From: Qipengyuania flavescens
GTDB taxonomy: Bacteria > Pseudomonadota > Alphaproteobacteria > Sphingomonadales > Sphingomonadaceae
NCBI RefSeq assembly: GCF_029688735.1
Contig: NZ_JARULD010000004.1
Span: 186,001 to 250,000 of the forward strand
Direction: 5' to 3'
DNA: 64,000 nucleotides
A program made the position numbers and the translations under genes. The notes under the pieces were generated by a model. The model made no database searches. It saw nothing but the letters and a program-made list of their open reading frames with translations, and had not been told where the DNA came from. The number at the start of each line of letters is the position of its first letter. Positions within the stretch are counted from its first letter, which is position 1. This document shows, piece by piece, positions 24,376-32,055 of this stretch.

Positions 24376-24846
24376 ATGATCGAATACGCCGTCTATTACC
24401 TGATCGCGATCAACTTCATCGCCTTCGCCGCCTTCGGGTGGGACAAGGCGCAGGCGGAAAGCGGCGGCTGGCGTGTGCGCGAATCCACCCTTGTGTCCTT
24501 CGCATTCTTCGGCGGCCTGCCCGGTGCGCTGGCCGGGCGCGCGCTGTTCCGCCACAAGACGCGCGAGAAAGCTTTCACCGACAGCCTCTATGGTGCCGCC
24601 TTCGCAAGCTGCGCATTGCTAAGCATCGGCTATTATGTCTTCCGGACGATTCCTCCGACGAGCGCAGCCGCATTCAATTCGCCCGAAGAACAGGCCCGGA
24701 TCGAAGCCCTCATGGCCAGCGCCTATTATCCCGGCTGCGACCAGGTCCGCGCGGCCGGCAAGGCACCGCTACGCTATGGCGAGCCGGGCTATCGCAGCGA
24801 CATGGATGGCGATGGCGACGGGATCGCCTGCGAACCGCATTACTGA
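24376..24846 (+). CDS. DUF1294 membrane protein with C-terminal Excalibur domain
   Basis: A 156-residue protein. The N-terminal part is DUF1294: a first membrane segment (YYLIAINFIAFAAFGWDK), the motif WRVRESTL, a second segment, FRHKTREKAF, and a third. The last 35 residues are an Excalibur calcium-binding domain with DMDGDGDGIACE. The frame is open to 24259, but MIEYAVYYLI is where this family usually begins; ATG 24367 is also possible. Excalibur domains often accompany SNase-like nucleases, and such genes flank it on both sides. Confidence 0.85.
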   Translation: MIEYAVYYLIAINFIAFAAFGWDKAQAESGGWRVRESTLVSFAFFGGLPGALAGRALFRHKTREKAFTDSLYGAAFASCALLSIGYYVFRTIPPTSAAAFNSPEEQARIEALMASAYYPGCDQVRAAGKAPLRYGEPGYRSDMDGDGDGIACEPHY

Positions 24847-24857
24847 ACGATCGCGGC

Positions 24858-25505
24858 CTACCACCCCCAGGCGGGCGGGGGCGAGGTGACCGGTGTGTTC
24901 GCGTCGATCTCCACGCGGAACAGGCGGGTCGGGTCGTTCGCGCGCGTCAGCTGGTAGGCGAAGCGCGCGTCGGGATTGCTCGTCGGGTCGACCTCCATCC
25001 GCCAGACATTGGTAAGCGAGGCATCCAGCCCCTCGCGCCGGAAAAGCGCGATGCTTTCCGCATCGACCGGGAAGTCCTGCCCGCGGGCGGTGCCGCTGCC
25101 TAGTTCGGTGGTGCCGCCATAGAAAGTCACGGCATCGGGCCCGCCATCTTCGTGGCGGTGGTCGTGTTTGAGCGTCAGGCGCGTGGTCGTGGTCTGCGCG
25201 GCATTGGCGATGGTCTCGCGCGTCACGATCCACGTGCGGCTGCGATTCCATCCACCTTCTATTTCGGGGTCCTCGACATGGAAGGCGATCGCGACGCGGT
25301 CTTCGCTGCACTCGACCCAATGCGCGATCATGCGCTTGCCCGCCCAGTCGGCATCGCGCGCATCCTCGCTGGCGAGGCCGCCTTCATAGGCGTTTCCGCA
25401 GTGGCTCGACAGCGCCTGCCAGAACCGGTCCTGCGGCGTTTCGCGCGGCGCGGTGGTGGCGCAGGCGGCGAGGAGGAGGGCGGCGAGGGGGGCGAGGTGT
25501 CTCAT
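24858..25505 (-). CDS. Lipoprotein of unknown function
   Basis: A 215-residue exported protein with lipobox LAAC near residue 15, so it is probably anchored by a lipid at Cys. The mature part has SSHCGNAYEGG and WVECSEDR blocks and a beta-rich C-terminal half with RLTLKHDHRHEDG. I recall similar sphingomonad proteins but no function. The start at 25505 (MRHLAPLAALLLAAC) gives a proper signal peptide; the frame is open to 25544. It ends ten bases from the convergent DUF1294 gene. Confidence 0.75.
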   Translation of the reverse strand: MRHLAPLAALLLAACATTAPRETPQDRFWQALSSHCGNAYEGGLASEDARDADWAGKRMIAHWVECSEDRVAIAFHVEDPEIEGGWNRSRTWIVTRETIANAAQTTTTRLTLKHDHRHEDGGPDAVTFYGGTTELGSGTARGQDFPVDAESIALFRREGLDASLTNVWRMEVDPTSNPDARFAYQLTRANDPTRLFRVEIDANTPVTSPPPAWGW

Positions 25506-25549
25506 GGCACAGGTTGCTAGCAGAGCGCGCGTTGTGCGCACCATTTCTC

Positions 25550-25999
25550 CTACACGGCTTCACCGCACCAACTGCGCCGCTTGCCGCCCCATGGCCGGGC
25601 CAGCCCGTCGCGCACCAGCATGGCACCGAGGCTTTCTCCGTCGCGGATCAGGACGCGCAGCTTGCGGCCGAAGCGATCCTCATCGCGCCCGTCTGCTGCG
25701 GCTGTCAGCGAGAAGGCACCCCGATTGAGCAGCGCCCGCATCCGCTGCGTGGCGAGCGCGCCGAGCCGGGCCTCGCGCGGGCAGCGGGGGCGGGAGACCT
25801 CGGGCGTGTCGATATCGGCAATGCGGATCTTGGTCCCGCCGAGCCAGATCGTGTCGCCATCGACCACGCAGGTCACCCGCGGCGAGGAGGTGCAAAGCGG
25901 AAACTGTGCGTCGATCGTGTCGGCTTGGTCAGCCGCCAGCGTTGCCGGGGCGGGGAGGGCGAGGCAGGCAAGGGCGAGCGGCAGGACAGGGCGAAGCAT
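25550..25999 (-). CDS. Secreted thermonuclease-like (SNase) protein
   Basis: A 149-residue protein with signal peptide 1-22 and an SNase domain from CVVDGDTIW onward. Catalytic Arg (KIRIADID), Glu (DTPEVS) and Arg (DRFGRKLR) are kept. The C-terminal GLARPWGGKRRSWC ends with a Cys that could pair with one of the earlier Cys. It is shorter than staphylococcal nuclease but complete for this subfamily. It reads toward the lipoprotein gene 45 bp away. Confidence 0.88.
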   Translation of the reverse strand: MLRPVLPLALACLALPAPATLAADQADTIDAQFPLCTSSPRVTCVVDGDTIWLGGTKIRIADIDTPEVSRPRCPREARLGALATQRMRALLNRGAFSLTAAADGRDEDRFGRKLRVLIRDGESLGAMLVRDGLARPWGGKRRSWCGEAV

Positions 26000-26125
26000 C
26001 GCGCAGCTGTGCCGCGGATCGCTGCGCTGCCTCTATCCGGAAGATTACGTAGCCGTAGCCGCCGTGCCCATCCGGAACGTCGGCGCGGGTTCGCTCATTG
26101 GTAGGCAAACAGTGGAGACCAGAGA

Positions 26126-26419
26126 ATGACCGATCCCGTTCCCGATACCAAGCCGCACACCCGCTGGATGTGGGTGGGCATCATCGTCTTTCTGGCCGTG
26201 GCGGCCGTGATCATGTTCCTCAATCCCGACGGCGACGAGACGGTCGAAACGATCCCCGATGCTGCGATAACGACGCAGGAGGAACGACTGAACCAGCCCA
26301 TTCGCGAAGATGCGGATGTGTCGGGTGTGACGATGGAAGGCGAAGATCCGATGCTGGGTGACGAGGTGATCGTGGCCGAGGGCGACGAGCCTGCTACAGA
26401 AACCCCTGCCGCCGAGTAA
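26126..26419 (+). CDS. Single-pass membrane protein of unknown function
   Basis: A 97-residue protein with a short polar N terminus, one membrane segment (WVGIIVFLAVAAVIMFL, about 16-32) and an acidic, probably disordered tail ending in TETPAAE. The orientation is probably N-in, with the tail in the periplasm. GGAG lies about eight bases before the ATG. No family is recognised. Confidence 0.7.
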   Translation: MTDPVPDTKPHTRWMWVGIIVFLAVAAVIMFLNPDGDETVETIPDAAITTQEERLNQPIREDADVSGVTMEGEDPMLGDEVIVAEGDEPATETPAAE

Positions 26420-26496
26420 CGCGAGCCCACGCAAACGGGCTTCCCCCTGTAGCCGCGCCCCGCTAGGGCACGGCTGCATTCAGGAGGCTCCCCATC

Positions 26497-27402
26497 ATGG
26501 CCGGTGACACCGCGGCAGGCCGCGACATCCACGCGAAAGCGGAAACGCTGATCGAGGCGTTGCCCTATTTCCAGCGCTATGCGGGGCGCAGCTTCGTGGT
26601 GAAATACGGCGGCAACGCCATGGGCGACGAGCGCGCCGCGCGCGAGTTCGCCGAGGATGTCGTGCTGCTAAAGGCCGTCGGAATAAACCCGGTGGTCGTC
26701 CACGGCGGCGGCCCGCAAATCGGCGCGATGCTGGAGAAGCTCGGAGTCGAGACGACCTTCGTCGACGGCCTGCGCGTAACCGATAAGCAGACGGCGGACG
26801 TCGCCGAGATGGTGTTGTCGGGCGCGATCAACAAGGCAATCGTCGGCTCCATCGCGCGCGCCGGCGGCAAGGCGATCGGCATAAGCGGCAAGGACGGCGG
26901 GCTCGTAACCGCGAAGAAGCTGGCGCGGACGGTCAAGGATCCCGACAGCAATATCGAGAAAGCGCTCGACCTCGGCTTCGTCGGCGAACCGGCGAAGGTC
27001 GATACCACGGTGCTGGAAACCGCGACGGCGGCGGGCATGATCCCGGTCGTCGCGCCGATCGGCGTCGGCGAAGACGGGCACACCTACAACATCAACGCCG
27101 ATACGATGGCTGGCGCGCTGGCGGCGGCCCTTGGCGCGGCGCGCCTGCTGCTGCTGACCGACGTGACCGGCGTGCTCGACAAGCAGGGCAGTCTGCTGAC
27201 CGACCTGACCCCTGCCGATATCGCTCGGCTGCGCGACGACGGCACGATCAGCGGCGGGATGATCCCCAAGCTCGAGACCTGCGTCAGCGCAGTGGAGGCG
27301 GGCTGCGAAGCTGCCGTCGTGCTCGACGGACGGGTGCCGCATGCCATGCTGCTCGAATTCTTCACCGCGCGCGGCGCTGGTACGCTGGTCAGCGCGGGAT
27401 AG
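26497..27402 (+). CDS. argB: Acetylglutamate kinase
   Basis: Cytosolic enzyme (301 aa) phosphorylating N-acetylglutamate, the second step of arginine synthesis. The amino-acid-kinase motifs are VVKYGGNAM at the N terminus, [11 protein letters not shown], the substrate loop [10 protein letters not shown], and the C-terminal nucleotide region [11 protein letters not shown] and [12 protein letters not shown]. The length and all blocks are standard. AGGAGG precedes the ATG by nine bases. It stands first in a rightward series with YggT and folD, with 80 bp to the next gene. Confidence 0.97.
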   Translation: MAGDTAAGRDIHAKAETLIEALPYFQRYAGRSFVVKYGGNAMGDERAAREFAEDVVLLKAVGINPVVVHGGGPQIGAMLEKLGVETTFVDGLRVTDKQTADVAEMVLSGAINKAIVGSIARAGGKAIGISGKDGGLVTAKKLARTVKDPDSNIEKALDLGFVGEPAKVDTTVLETATAAGMIPVVAPIGVGEDGHTYNINADTMAGALAAALGAARLLLLTDVTGVLDKQGSLLTDLTPADIARLRDDGTISGGMIPKLETCVSAVEAGCEAAVVLDGRVPHAMLLEFFTARGAGTLVSAG

Positions 27403-27482
27403 ACGCCATTCAAGGCTTGGCGCAGGGTGCGTCAGGTGTGTAGGACACCGGCCATTGGCCGCCACAAGGGAAGAAGGGTTCG

Positions 27483-27776
27483 ATGCAGGCTCTGCTCACC
27501 ATTTACAACATCATCTCCATGCTCGCGAGCGCGCTGATCATGTTGGTCATCATCCAGTTCATCATCGGCCTGCTGTTCGCCTTCAACGTGGTCGGGCGTA
27601 ATGAATTCCTGATGAGCTTTTACGACGCGATCAACCGGCTGCTCGATCCGCTCTTCCGGCCGATACGGCGGTTCATGCCCAACACCGGGACGATCGATTT
27701 CTCGCCGCTGGTGCTGATCCTGCTGGTCAATGTGGTGCTGATCGTGCTCGACGGCATCATCCGGGGCATGGCGTGA
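27483..27776 (+). CDS. YggT family membrane protein
   Basis: A 97-residue inner-membrane protein with two hydrophobic hairpin halves separated by [26 protein letters not shown], the YggT signature. Family members are linked with cell shape, division and osmotic tolerance. The stop codon overlaps the folD GTG start (GTGA), so the two are translationally coupled. Confidence 0.92.
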   Translation: MQALLTIYNIISMLASALIMLVIIQFIIGLLFAFNVVGRNEFLMSFYDAINRLLDPLFRPIRRFMPNTGTIDFSPLVLILLVNVVLIVLDGIIRGMA

Positions 27777-28672
27777 GCGAAGCGCAGGTCATCGACGGGA
27801 AGGCCTTCGCTGCCAAGCTGCGCGAGCGTGTGGGCGAGCAGGCGGCAAAGTTCGAGGCGGCGAGCGGGCGCAAGGCCGGCCTCGCCGTGGTGCTGGTGGG
27901 GGAGGATCCGGCCAGCCAGGTCTATGTCCGCTCCAAGCACAAGGCGACCGTGGCAGCCGGCATGGAAAGCTTCGAGCATCGCTTGCCAGCCGATACGAGC
28001 GAAGCGGATCTGCTGGCGCTGGTCGAACAGCTCAACGCCGATCCGGCGGTGGACGGCATCCTCGTGCAGCTCCCGCTGCCGGACCATCTCGACGAGCAGG
28101 CGGTGATCGCCGCGATCAGCCCGGATAAGGATGTCGACGGCTTCCACGTCACCAATGCGGGCCGGTTGGCGGTCGGCCAGAGCGGCTTCGTGCCCTGCAC
28201 CCCGCTCGGCTGTATGATGCTGCTGACCGACAGGCTGGGCGATCTCTCTGGGCTGGAGGCGGTCGTGATCGGCCGCTCGAACATCGTCGGCAAGCCGATG
28301 GCGCAGCTGCTGCTCGACGCCAATGCCACGGTGACCATCGCGCATAGCCGCACGAAGGATTTGCCGGACGTGGTCAAGCGCGCGGACATCGTGGTCGCTG
28401 CCGTGGGCCGTGCGGAAATGGTCAAGGCCGAATGGCTCAAGAACGGTGCGACCGTGATCGATGTCGGGATCAACCGCCTTCCGCCTGCCGAAGGCGCGGA
28501 GAAGGGCCGGCTGGTCGGCGATGTCGACTATGCCGGCGCGCAGGGCATTGCAGGTGCGATCACTCCGGTGCCGGGCGGGGTCGGCCCGATGACGATTGCC
28601 GTCCTGCTCCGCAACACAGTGGTCGCGGCCTTTCGCAATGAGGGGCTCGACCTGCCCGAGGGCACGATATGA
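27773..28672 (+). CDS. folD: Methylene-THF dehydrogenase/cyclohydrolase
   Basis: Bifunctional cytosolic enzyme (299 aa) of one-carbon metabolism, interconverting methylene-, methenyl- and formyl-tetrahydrofolate. The catalytic Lys lies in VYVRSKHKA; other blocks are [33 protein letters not shown] and the C-terminal [13 protein letters not shown]. It starts with GTG inside the end of the YggT gene, and its own stop overlaps the next ATG, so the chain is coupled at both ends. Confidence 0.97.
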   Translation: MSEAQVIDGKAFAAKLRERVGEQAAKFEAASGRKAGLAVVLVGEDPASQVYVRSKHKATVAAGMESFEHRLPADTSEADLLALVEQLNADPAVDGILVQLPLPDHLDEQAVIAAISPDKDVDGFHVTNAGRLAVGQSGFVPCTPLGCMMLLTDRLGDLSGLEAVVIGRSNIVGKPMAQLLLDANATVTIAHSRTKDLPDVVKRADIVVAAVGRAEMVKAEWLKNGATVIDVGINRLPPAEGAEKGRLVGDVDYAGAQGIAGAITPVPGGVGPMTIAVLLRNTVVAAFRNEGLDLPEGTI

Positions 28673-29409
28673 GACTGGCCGTGCTCGCCATCGTACTGGC
28701 GCTGGCGGGGTGTACCAGTCGCTCCTATTCGGACGACCAGTACCAGCGGCTTATGCGTTCGGCTCCGGGGGCTGCCCAGCCGAGCCGGATCGTCGCGCGC
28801 GAAAGCGAAATATTGCGGACCGTGCGAGACGAGGGGCAATTCTCAGCGTCGCTGGCATTCGCCGCATCGGGTGCGAAGGTGCTTTCGGCATCCGGCGAGC
28901 GCTTGGCATCCGAGTTTGTGCCCAGCCTCGACGCCAGCGAAAGGATCGCCGCCTGGTCGCCCGGTTTGGTCTGGATGAGTTGCGATGGTGACTTTGCGGT
29001 CAGCCAAGGCCGCTTCCAGACTTCGGCTGGCGATATCGGCAGCTATCTGACCTCATGGCAGCGAACGCGCGACGGGGACTACGAGTGGGTGCATAATGCA
29101 GCGGCGCTCCACGATCCGCAGCCGCCGCGTGAACCAAGCTCCGCCGTGTCCGACCCGAACGCAATCGTAGTCGAGGGGCTGGAATCCATCGACGGCAATG
29201 TGAGCGATTGCACCGCGCCGACGAGTACAGCGCCACCCGTGGCCGAGGATTTGGCGACGACGAATTCGCCGGACGGCACGCTCTCATGGCGGTGGGGCTA
29301 TTCCGGCTCCGCCCGCATCTTCCGCCTATATGCCCTCACCGAAGGCCAATGGTCGCTGGTCGTGAACGAGAGTTGGCCCGCAGACTTGCGAGCCGCCGCC
29401 ACCCAATGA
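28669..29409 (+). CDS. Lipoprotein of unknown function
   Basis: A 246-residue exported protein; the lipobox LAGC ends a 14-residue signal, so Cys15 is the predicted lipid site. The mature part has an N-terminal helical stretch, a conserved-looking [18 protein letters not shown] and DYEWVHNAA, and a C-terminal [17 protein letters not shown]. No domain is recognised. It overlaps folD and MarC by four bases each (ATGA), so it belongs to one translational unit, although no functional link is evident. Confidence 0.75.
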   Translation: MRLAVLAIVLALAGCTSRSYSDDQYQRLMRSAPGAAQPSRIVARESEILRTVRDEGQFSASLAFAASGAKVLSASGERLASEFVPSLDASERIAAWSPGLVWMSCDGDFAVSQGRFQTSAGDIGSYLTSWQRTRDGDYEWVHNAAALHDPQPPREPSSAVSDPNAIVVEGLESIDGNVSDCTAPTSTAPPVAEDLATTNSPDGTLSWRWGYSGSARIFRLYALTEGQWSLVVNESWPADLRAAATQ

Positions 29410-30029
29410 CCGCTCTCTTCCTCTCCGCCTTCATCACGCTGTTCGTGGTGATCGACCCGCCGGGCTGCGCGCCGATCTATGCCGGGCTGACCAAGGGCGC
29501 GACTGCCGCGCAGCGCCGCAACATGGCGATACGCGCCTGCGTGATTGCGGCGGTCATCCTGCTGGTCTTCGCCCTGTTCGGCGAACAATTGCTCGGCGCG
29601 CTGCATATCGAGCTCGACAGCTTCCGCATTGCAGGCGGGCTGATGCTGTTCTGGATCGCTTTCGAGATGGTGTTCGAGAAACGCACCCAGCGGCGCGAGG
29701 ACCGCGCACAAAAAGTCGCGGCGACGCCCGAGGTCGAGGATGTCTCGGTCTTCCCGATGGCCATTCCGATGCTTGCAGGCCCCGGCGCAATCGCTGCCAT
29801 CATGCTGCTGATGAACGAGGCGCAAGGGGTGGAGGGCACGCTGACCGTGCTCGGCGCGCTCGGCGCAGTGCTGGTCATAACGATGCTCGCCCTGATCGCC
29901 GCCGGACCGCTGATGCGCCTGTTCGGCGACAAGGTGGAAGCCGCCGTCACGCGAGTGCTCGGCGTGCTATTGGCCGCGCTCGCCGCGCAATATGTGATCG
30001 ACGGATTGCGCGGCAGTTTCGGGCTTTAA
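29406..30029 (+). CDS. MarC family integral membrane protein
   Basis: A 207-residue protein with six hydrophobic segments. The family motif VVIDPPGCAPIYAGLT is in the first loop, and a second, related repeat PMAIPMLAGPGAIAAIMLL begins the second half. The MarC/NAAT family was once linked to antibiotic resistance and to amino-acid transport, but its true substrate is unclear. It is the last gene of the coupled chain and is followed by the palindromic repeat. Confidence 0.9.
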   Translation: MTALFLSAFITLFVVIDPPGCAPIYAGLTKGATAAQRRNMAIRACVIAAVILLVFALFGEQLLGALHIELDSFRIAGGLMLFWIAFEMVFEKRTQRREDRAQKVAATPEVEDVSVFPMAIPMLAGPGAIAAIMLLMNEAQGVEGTLTVLGALGAVLVITMLALIAAGPLMRLFGDKVEAAVTRVLGVLLAALAAQYVIDGLRGSFGL

Positions 30030-30037
30030 ATAAGGCC

Positions 30038-30126
30038 CCGAGCCAGCAGGCGAGGCAGGCACGACCGCGCGCCCGCAGCGGGTGCAGCTTGCTGCACGTT
30101 TAGCGAGGACCGACCGGCGGATGCCG
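30038..30126 (-). repeat. Palindromic intergenic repeat, copy 2 (inverted)
   Basis: Reverse complement of the element at 8406-8493, with only a few substitutions and one inserted base. Its core hairpin (GTGCAGC-AA-GCTGCAC on the minus strand) is preserved. It fills the gap between the convergent MarC and Lon-domain genes, where it may also serve as a transcription-ending structure. Confidence 0.85.
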
Positions 30127-30134
30127 GTTGGCAA

Positions 30135-30752
30135 TTACTGCAGAGTAACGATTTCGTCGCCGTCGTCGCGCAGGGCGAAGAACTGCATCAGCTGGATCAT
30201 CAGCTCGCAGCGCTGCGACAGGTTCGGGGCTTCGAGCAGCGCCTGCTTGCTGGCCGCATCGAAGGGTATGATCTGCGCGACGCCGTTGATCAGCGTCTCG
30301 TCGTCGAGCCGCTGTACCGAATCCCAGTCGACCGAATAGCCCTGCAAATCGGCGAACCGGCGGGCCTCGAACTCGAAGCTGCCACGCTCCACGCTGGAGA
30401 GGAATTCATTCTGCGGATCGTCGAGGATTTCCGCCTCGACCTGGCGGAAGGAGGTGGTGACCTCCAGCTCCTTGAGCACGCGAAAACGCGCTTCACCGTC
30501 GAGCACGATGTTGTAGCGCCCGTCCTCGAGCGCTTCGACATCGGCGATCCGTCCGACGCACCCGATGTCGTAGAGCGGCGCGCGATCGGCAGAGCGTTGC
30601 GGCTGTATCATCCCGATCAGCCGGTCCTTGGCCAGCGCGCTGCCGACCAGATCGCGATAGCGCGGCTCGAAGATATGCAGGGGAAGCTGCAGGCCCGGAA
30701 ACAGGATCGCGCCGGGCAGGGGAAAGATGGAAAGCCGCTTCGTCATCGTCAT
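30135..30752 (-). CDS. Lon N-terminal (LON substrate-binding) domain protein
   Basis: A 205-residue soluble protein consisting only of the substrate-binding domain found at the N terminus of Lon protease. It begins with RLSIFPLPGAILFPGLQLPLHIFEPRY, has GCVGRIADVEALEDGRYNIVLDG in the middle and a helical C-terminal part. There is no AAA or protease domain. Its start (ATG 30752) overlaps the stop of the thioredoxin gene by four bases, a pairing common in alphaproteobacteria that hints at a role in protein quality control. Confidence 0.92.
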   Translation of the reverse strand: MTMTKRLSIFPLPGAILFPGLQLPLHIFEPRYRDLVGSALAKDRLIGMIQPQRSADRAPLYDIGCVGRIADVEALEDGRYNIVLDGEARFRVLKELEVTTSFRQVEAEILDDPQNEFLSSVERGSFEFEARRFADLQGYSVDWDSVQRLDDETLINGVAQIIPFDAASKQALLEAPNLSQRCELMIQLMQFFALRDDGDEIVTLQ

Positions 30753-31663
30753 CCGAACAGCAGCTTCGACAGCCGCCTGCGCGTAGCGACGACCCACGGG
30801 TCTTCCAGCCCGACCGCTTCGAAAATCTGCAGCAGCTTGGCTTTCGCCGCGCCCTCGTTCCATTCGCGATCGGCTTCGAACATCCCAAGCAGTTCGTTGG
30901 CCGCGGCGTCGCGATCACCGGCGGCGAAGGCGGCCTCGGCATAGTCGTAGCGCGCCTGCATGTCGCCGCCGTCGGCCTTGGCTTTCAGTTCTGCGAGTTC
31001 GCCATCGTCGACCTTGTTGCCTGCCAGCTCGAGCGCGCTTTTCGCCTGCTCGATCTGCGGGTCCGACGCGACAGCCGGATTGGTCTCGGCGGCCTGCAGC
31101 GCAGCCTGCGCGGTCTCCACCTGTCCGGCTTGAACGAGTGCGCGCACGAGCCCCGCATGCGCTGCCGCATTGTCGGGTGCCATCTGCACGACCTGCCCGA
31201 AAATGCCCGCTGCGCGCTCCGCATCGCCTTCGGCCAGCACCTGCTCGGCCATTTCGACGAATTGTGTGACATCCTGCTGCTGCGGCTGGCCGCCATCGGC
31301 ATCGCCGCCCTGCACGGGGATCTGCGCGAGGATCTGGTCGAGTGTCTGCTTTAATTGCGATTCGGTGCGCGCATTGGTCAAATCGGCGACCGGCTGCCCC
31401 TGGAACATCGCATAGACGGTCGGGATCGACTGCACCTGGAACTGCGCGGCAATGAACTGCTCCTTGTCGACATCGATCTTGCGCAACTCGACGCCCTTGT
31501 CGGCATACTCGGCCGCCACCTTCTCGAGCAGCGGGGCGAGCGCCTTGCACGGGCCACACCATTCGGCGAAAAAATCCAGAATGATCAGCTTCGACATCGA
31601 AGGTTCGACGATGTCCTGCTTGAAGCGGTCGACCGCCTTCTGCTCGTCGATGCTCAGACCCAT
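30749..31663 (-). CDS. Thioredoxin-domain co-chaperone with TPR region (YbbN/CnoX type)
   Basis: A 304-residue protein. Residues about 20-125 are a thioredoxin fold with active site WCGPC and the cis-Pro in SIPTVYAM; the rest is a helical TPR-like part (AAGIFGQVVQMAPDNAAAHAGLVRAL). YbbN/CnoX proteins protect substrates from overoxidation and hand them to GroEL or DnaK. E. coli YbbN lacks the full CxxC; here both Cys are present, so redox activity is likely. The start at 31663 (MGLSIDEQ) is used; the frame is open to 31768. Confidence 0.92.
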   Translation of the reverse strand: MGLSIDEQKAVDRFKQDIVEPSMSKLIILDFFAEWCGPCKALAPLLEKVAAEYADKGVELRKIDVDKEQFIAAQFQVQSIPTVYAMFQGQPVADLTNARTESQLKQTLDQILAQIPVQGGDADGGQPQQQDVTQFVEMAEQVLAEGDAERAAGIFGQVVQMAPDNAAAHAGLVRALVQAGQVETAQAALQAAETNPAVASDPQIEQAKSALELAGNKVDDGELAELKAKADGGDMQARYDYAEAAFAAGDRDAAANELLGMFEADREWNEGAAKAKLLQIFEAVGLEDPWVVATRRRLSKLLFG

Positions 31664-31858
31664 GCTTGCCACGTTATACCACCTGTTTGCGTAATCCGGA
31701 GTGCGCCCCATGTGGGCATTCGCTTGGCAATGTGAAGGAGCAGGGGCCACGCGACAAGCCTGTCGCAAATTCTGCGTTTTTTGGGCTTGCGGGACTCATG
31801 ACCCGCTGCTAGTTGGCCGCCTCCCCACCGGGCCATGCGGTTCGGCGAGCGTCAGTGA

Positions 31859-31933
31859 GCGGGCGTAGCTCAGGGGTAGAGCACAACCTTGCCAAGGTTG
31901 GGGTCGGGCGTTCGAATCGCCTCGCCCGCTCCA
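31859..31933 (+). tRNA. tRNA-Gly (anticodon GCC)
   Basis: A 75-nt cloverleaf: acceptor GCGGGCG pairs with CGCCCGC, D-arm GCTC/GAGC, anticodon stem CAACC/GGTTG with loop TTGCCAA, T-arm with TTCGAAT. The CCA end is encoded. It lies between the thioredoxin gene and the TonB-receptor gene. Confidence 0.97.
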
Positions 31934-32055
31934 TTTTCCTTCAGCGACACAGTTCGAAGCGACGACCGATGCGGTTCGTCGTGTGGTGGCGTGCATTCGT
32001 CCAAACCTGCCGGTTTCGGGTTGCAACGTGGGATGCAGACGCTATTGGGCCGGTT

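Noticed and set aside
26424..26441. Possible terminator before argB (AGCCC/GGGCT)
   Set aside because: The stem is only five to six pairs and is followed by C rather than T residues.
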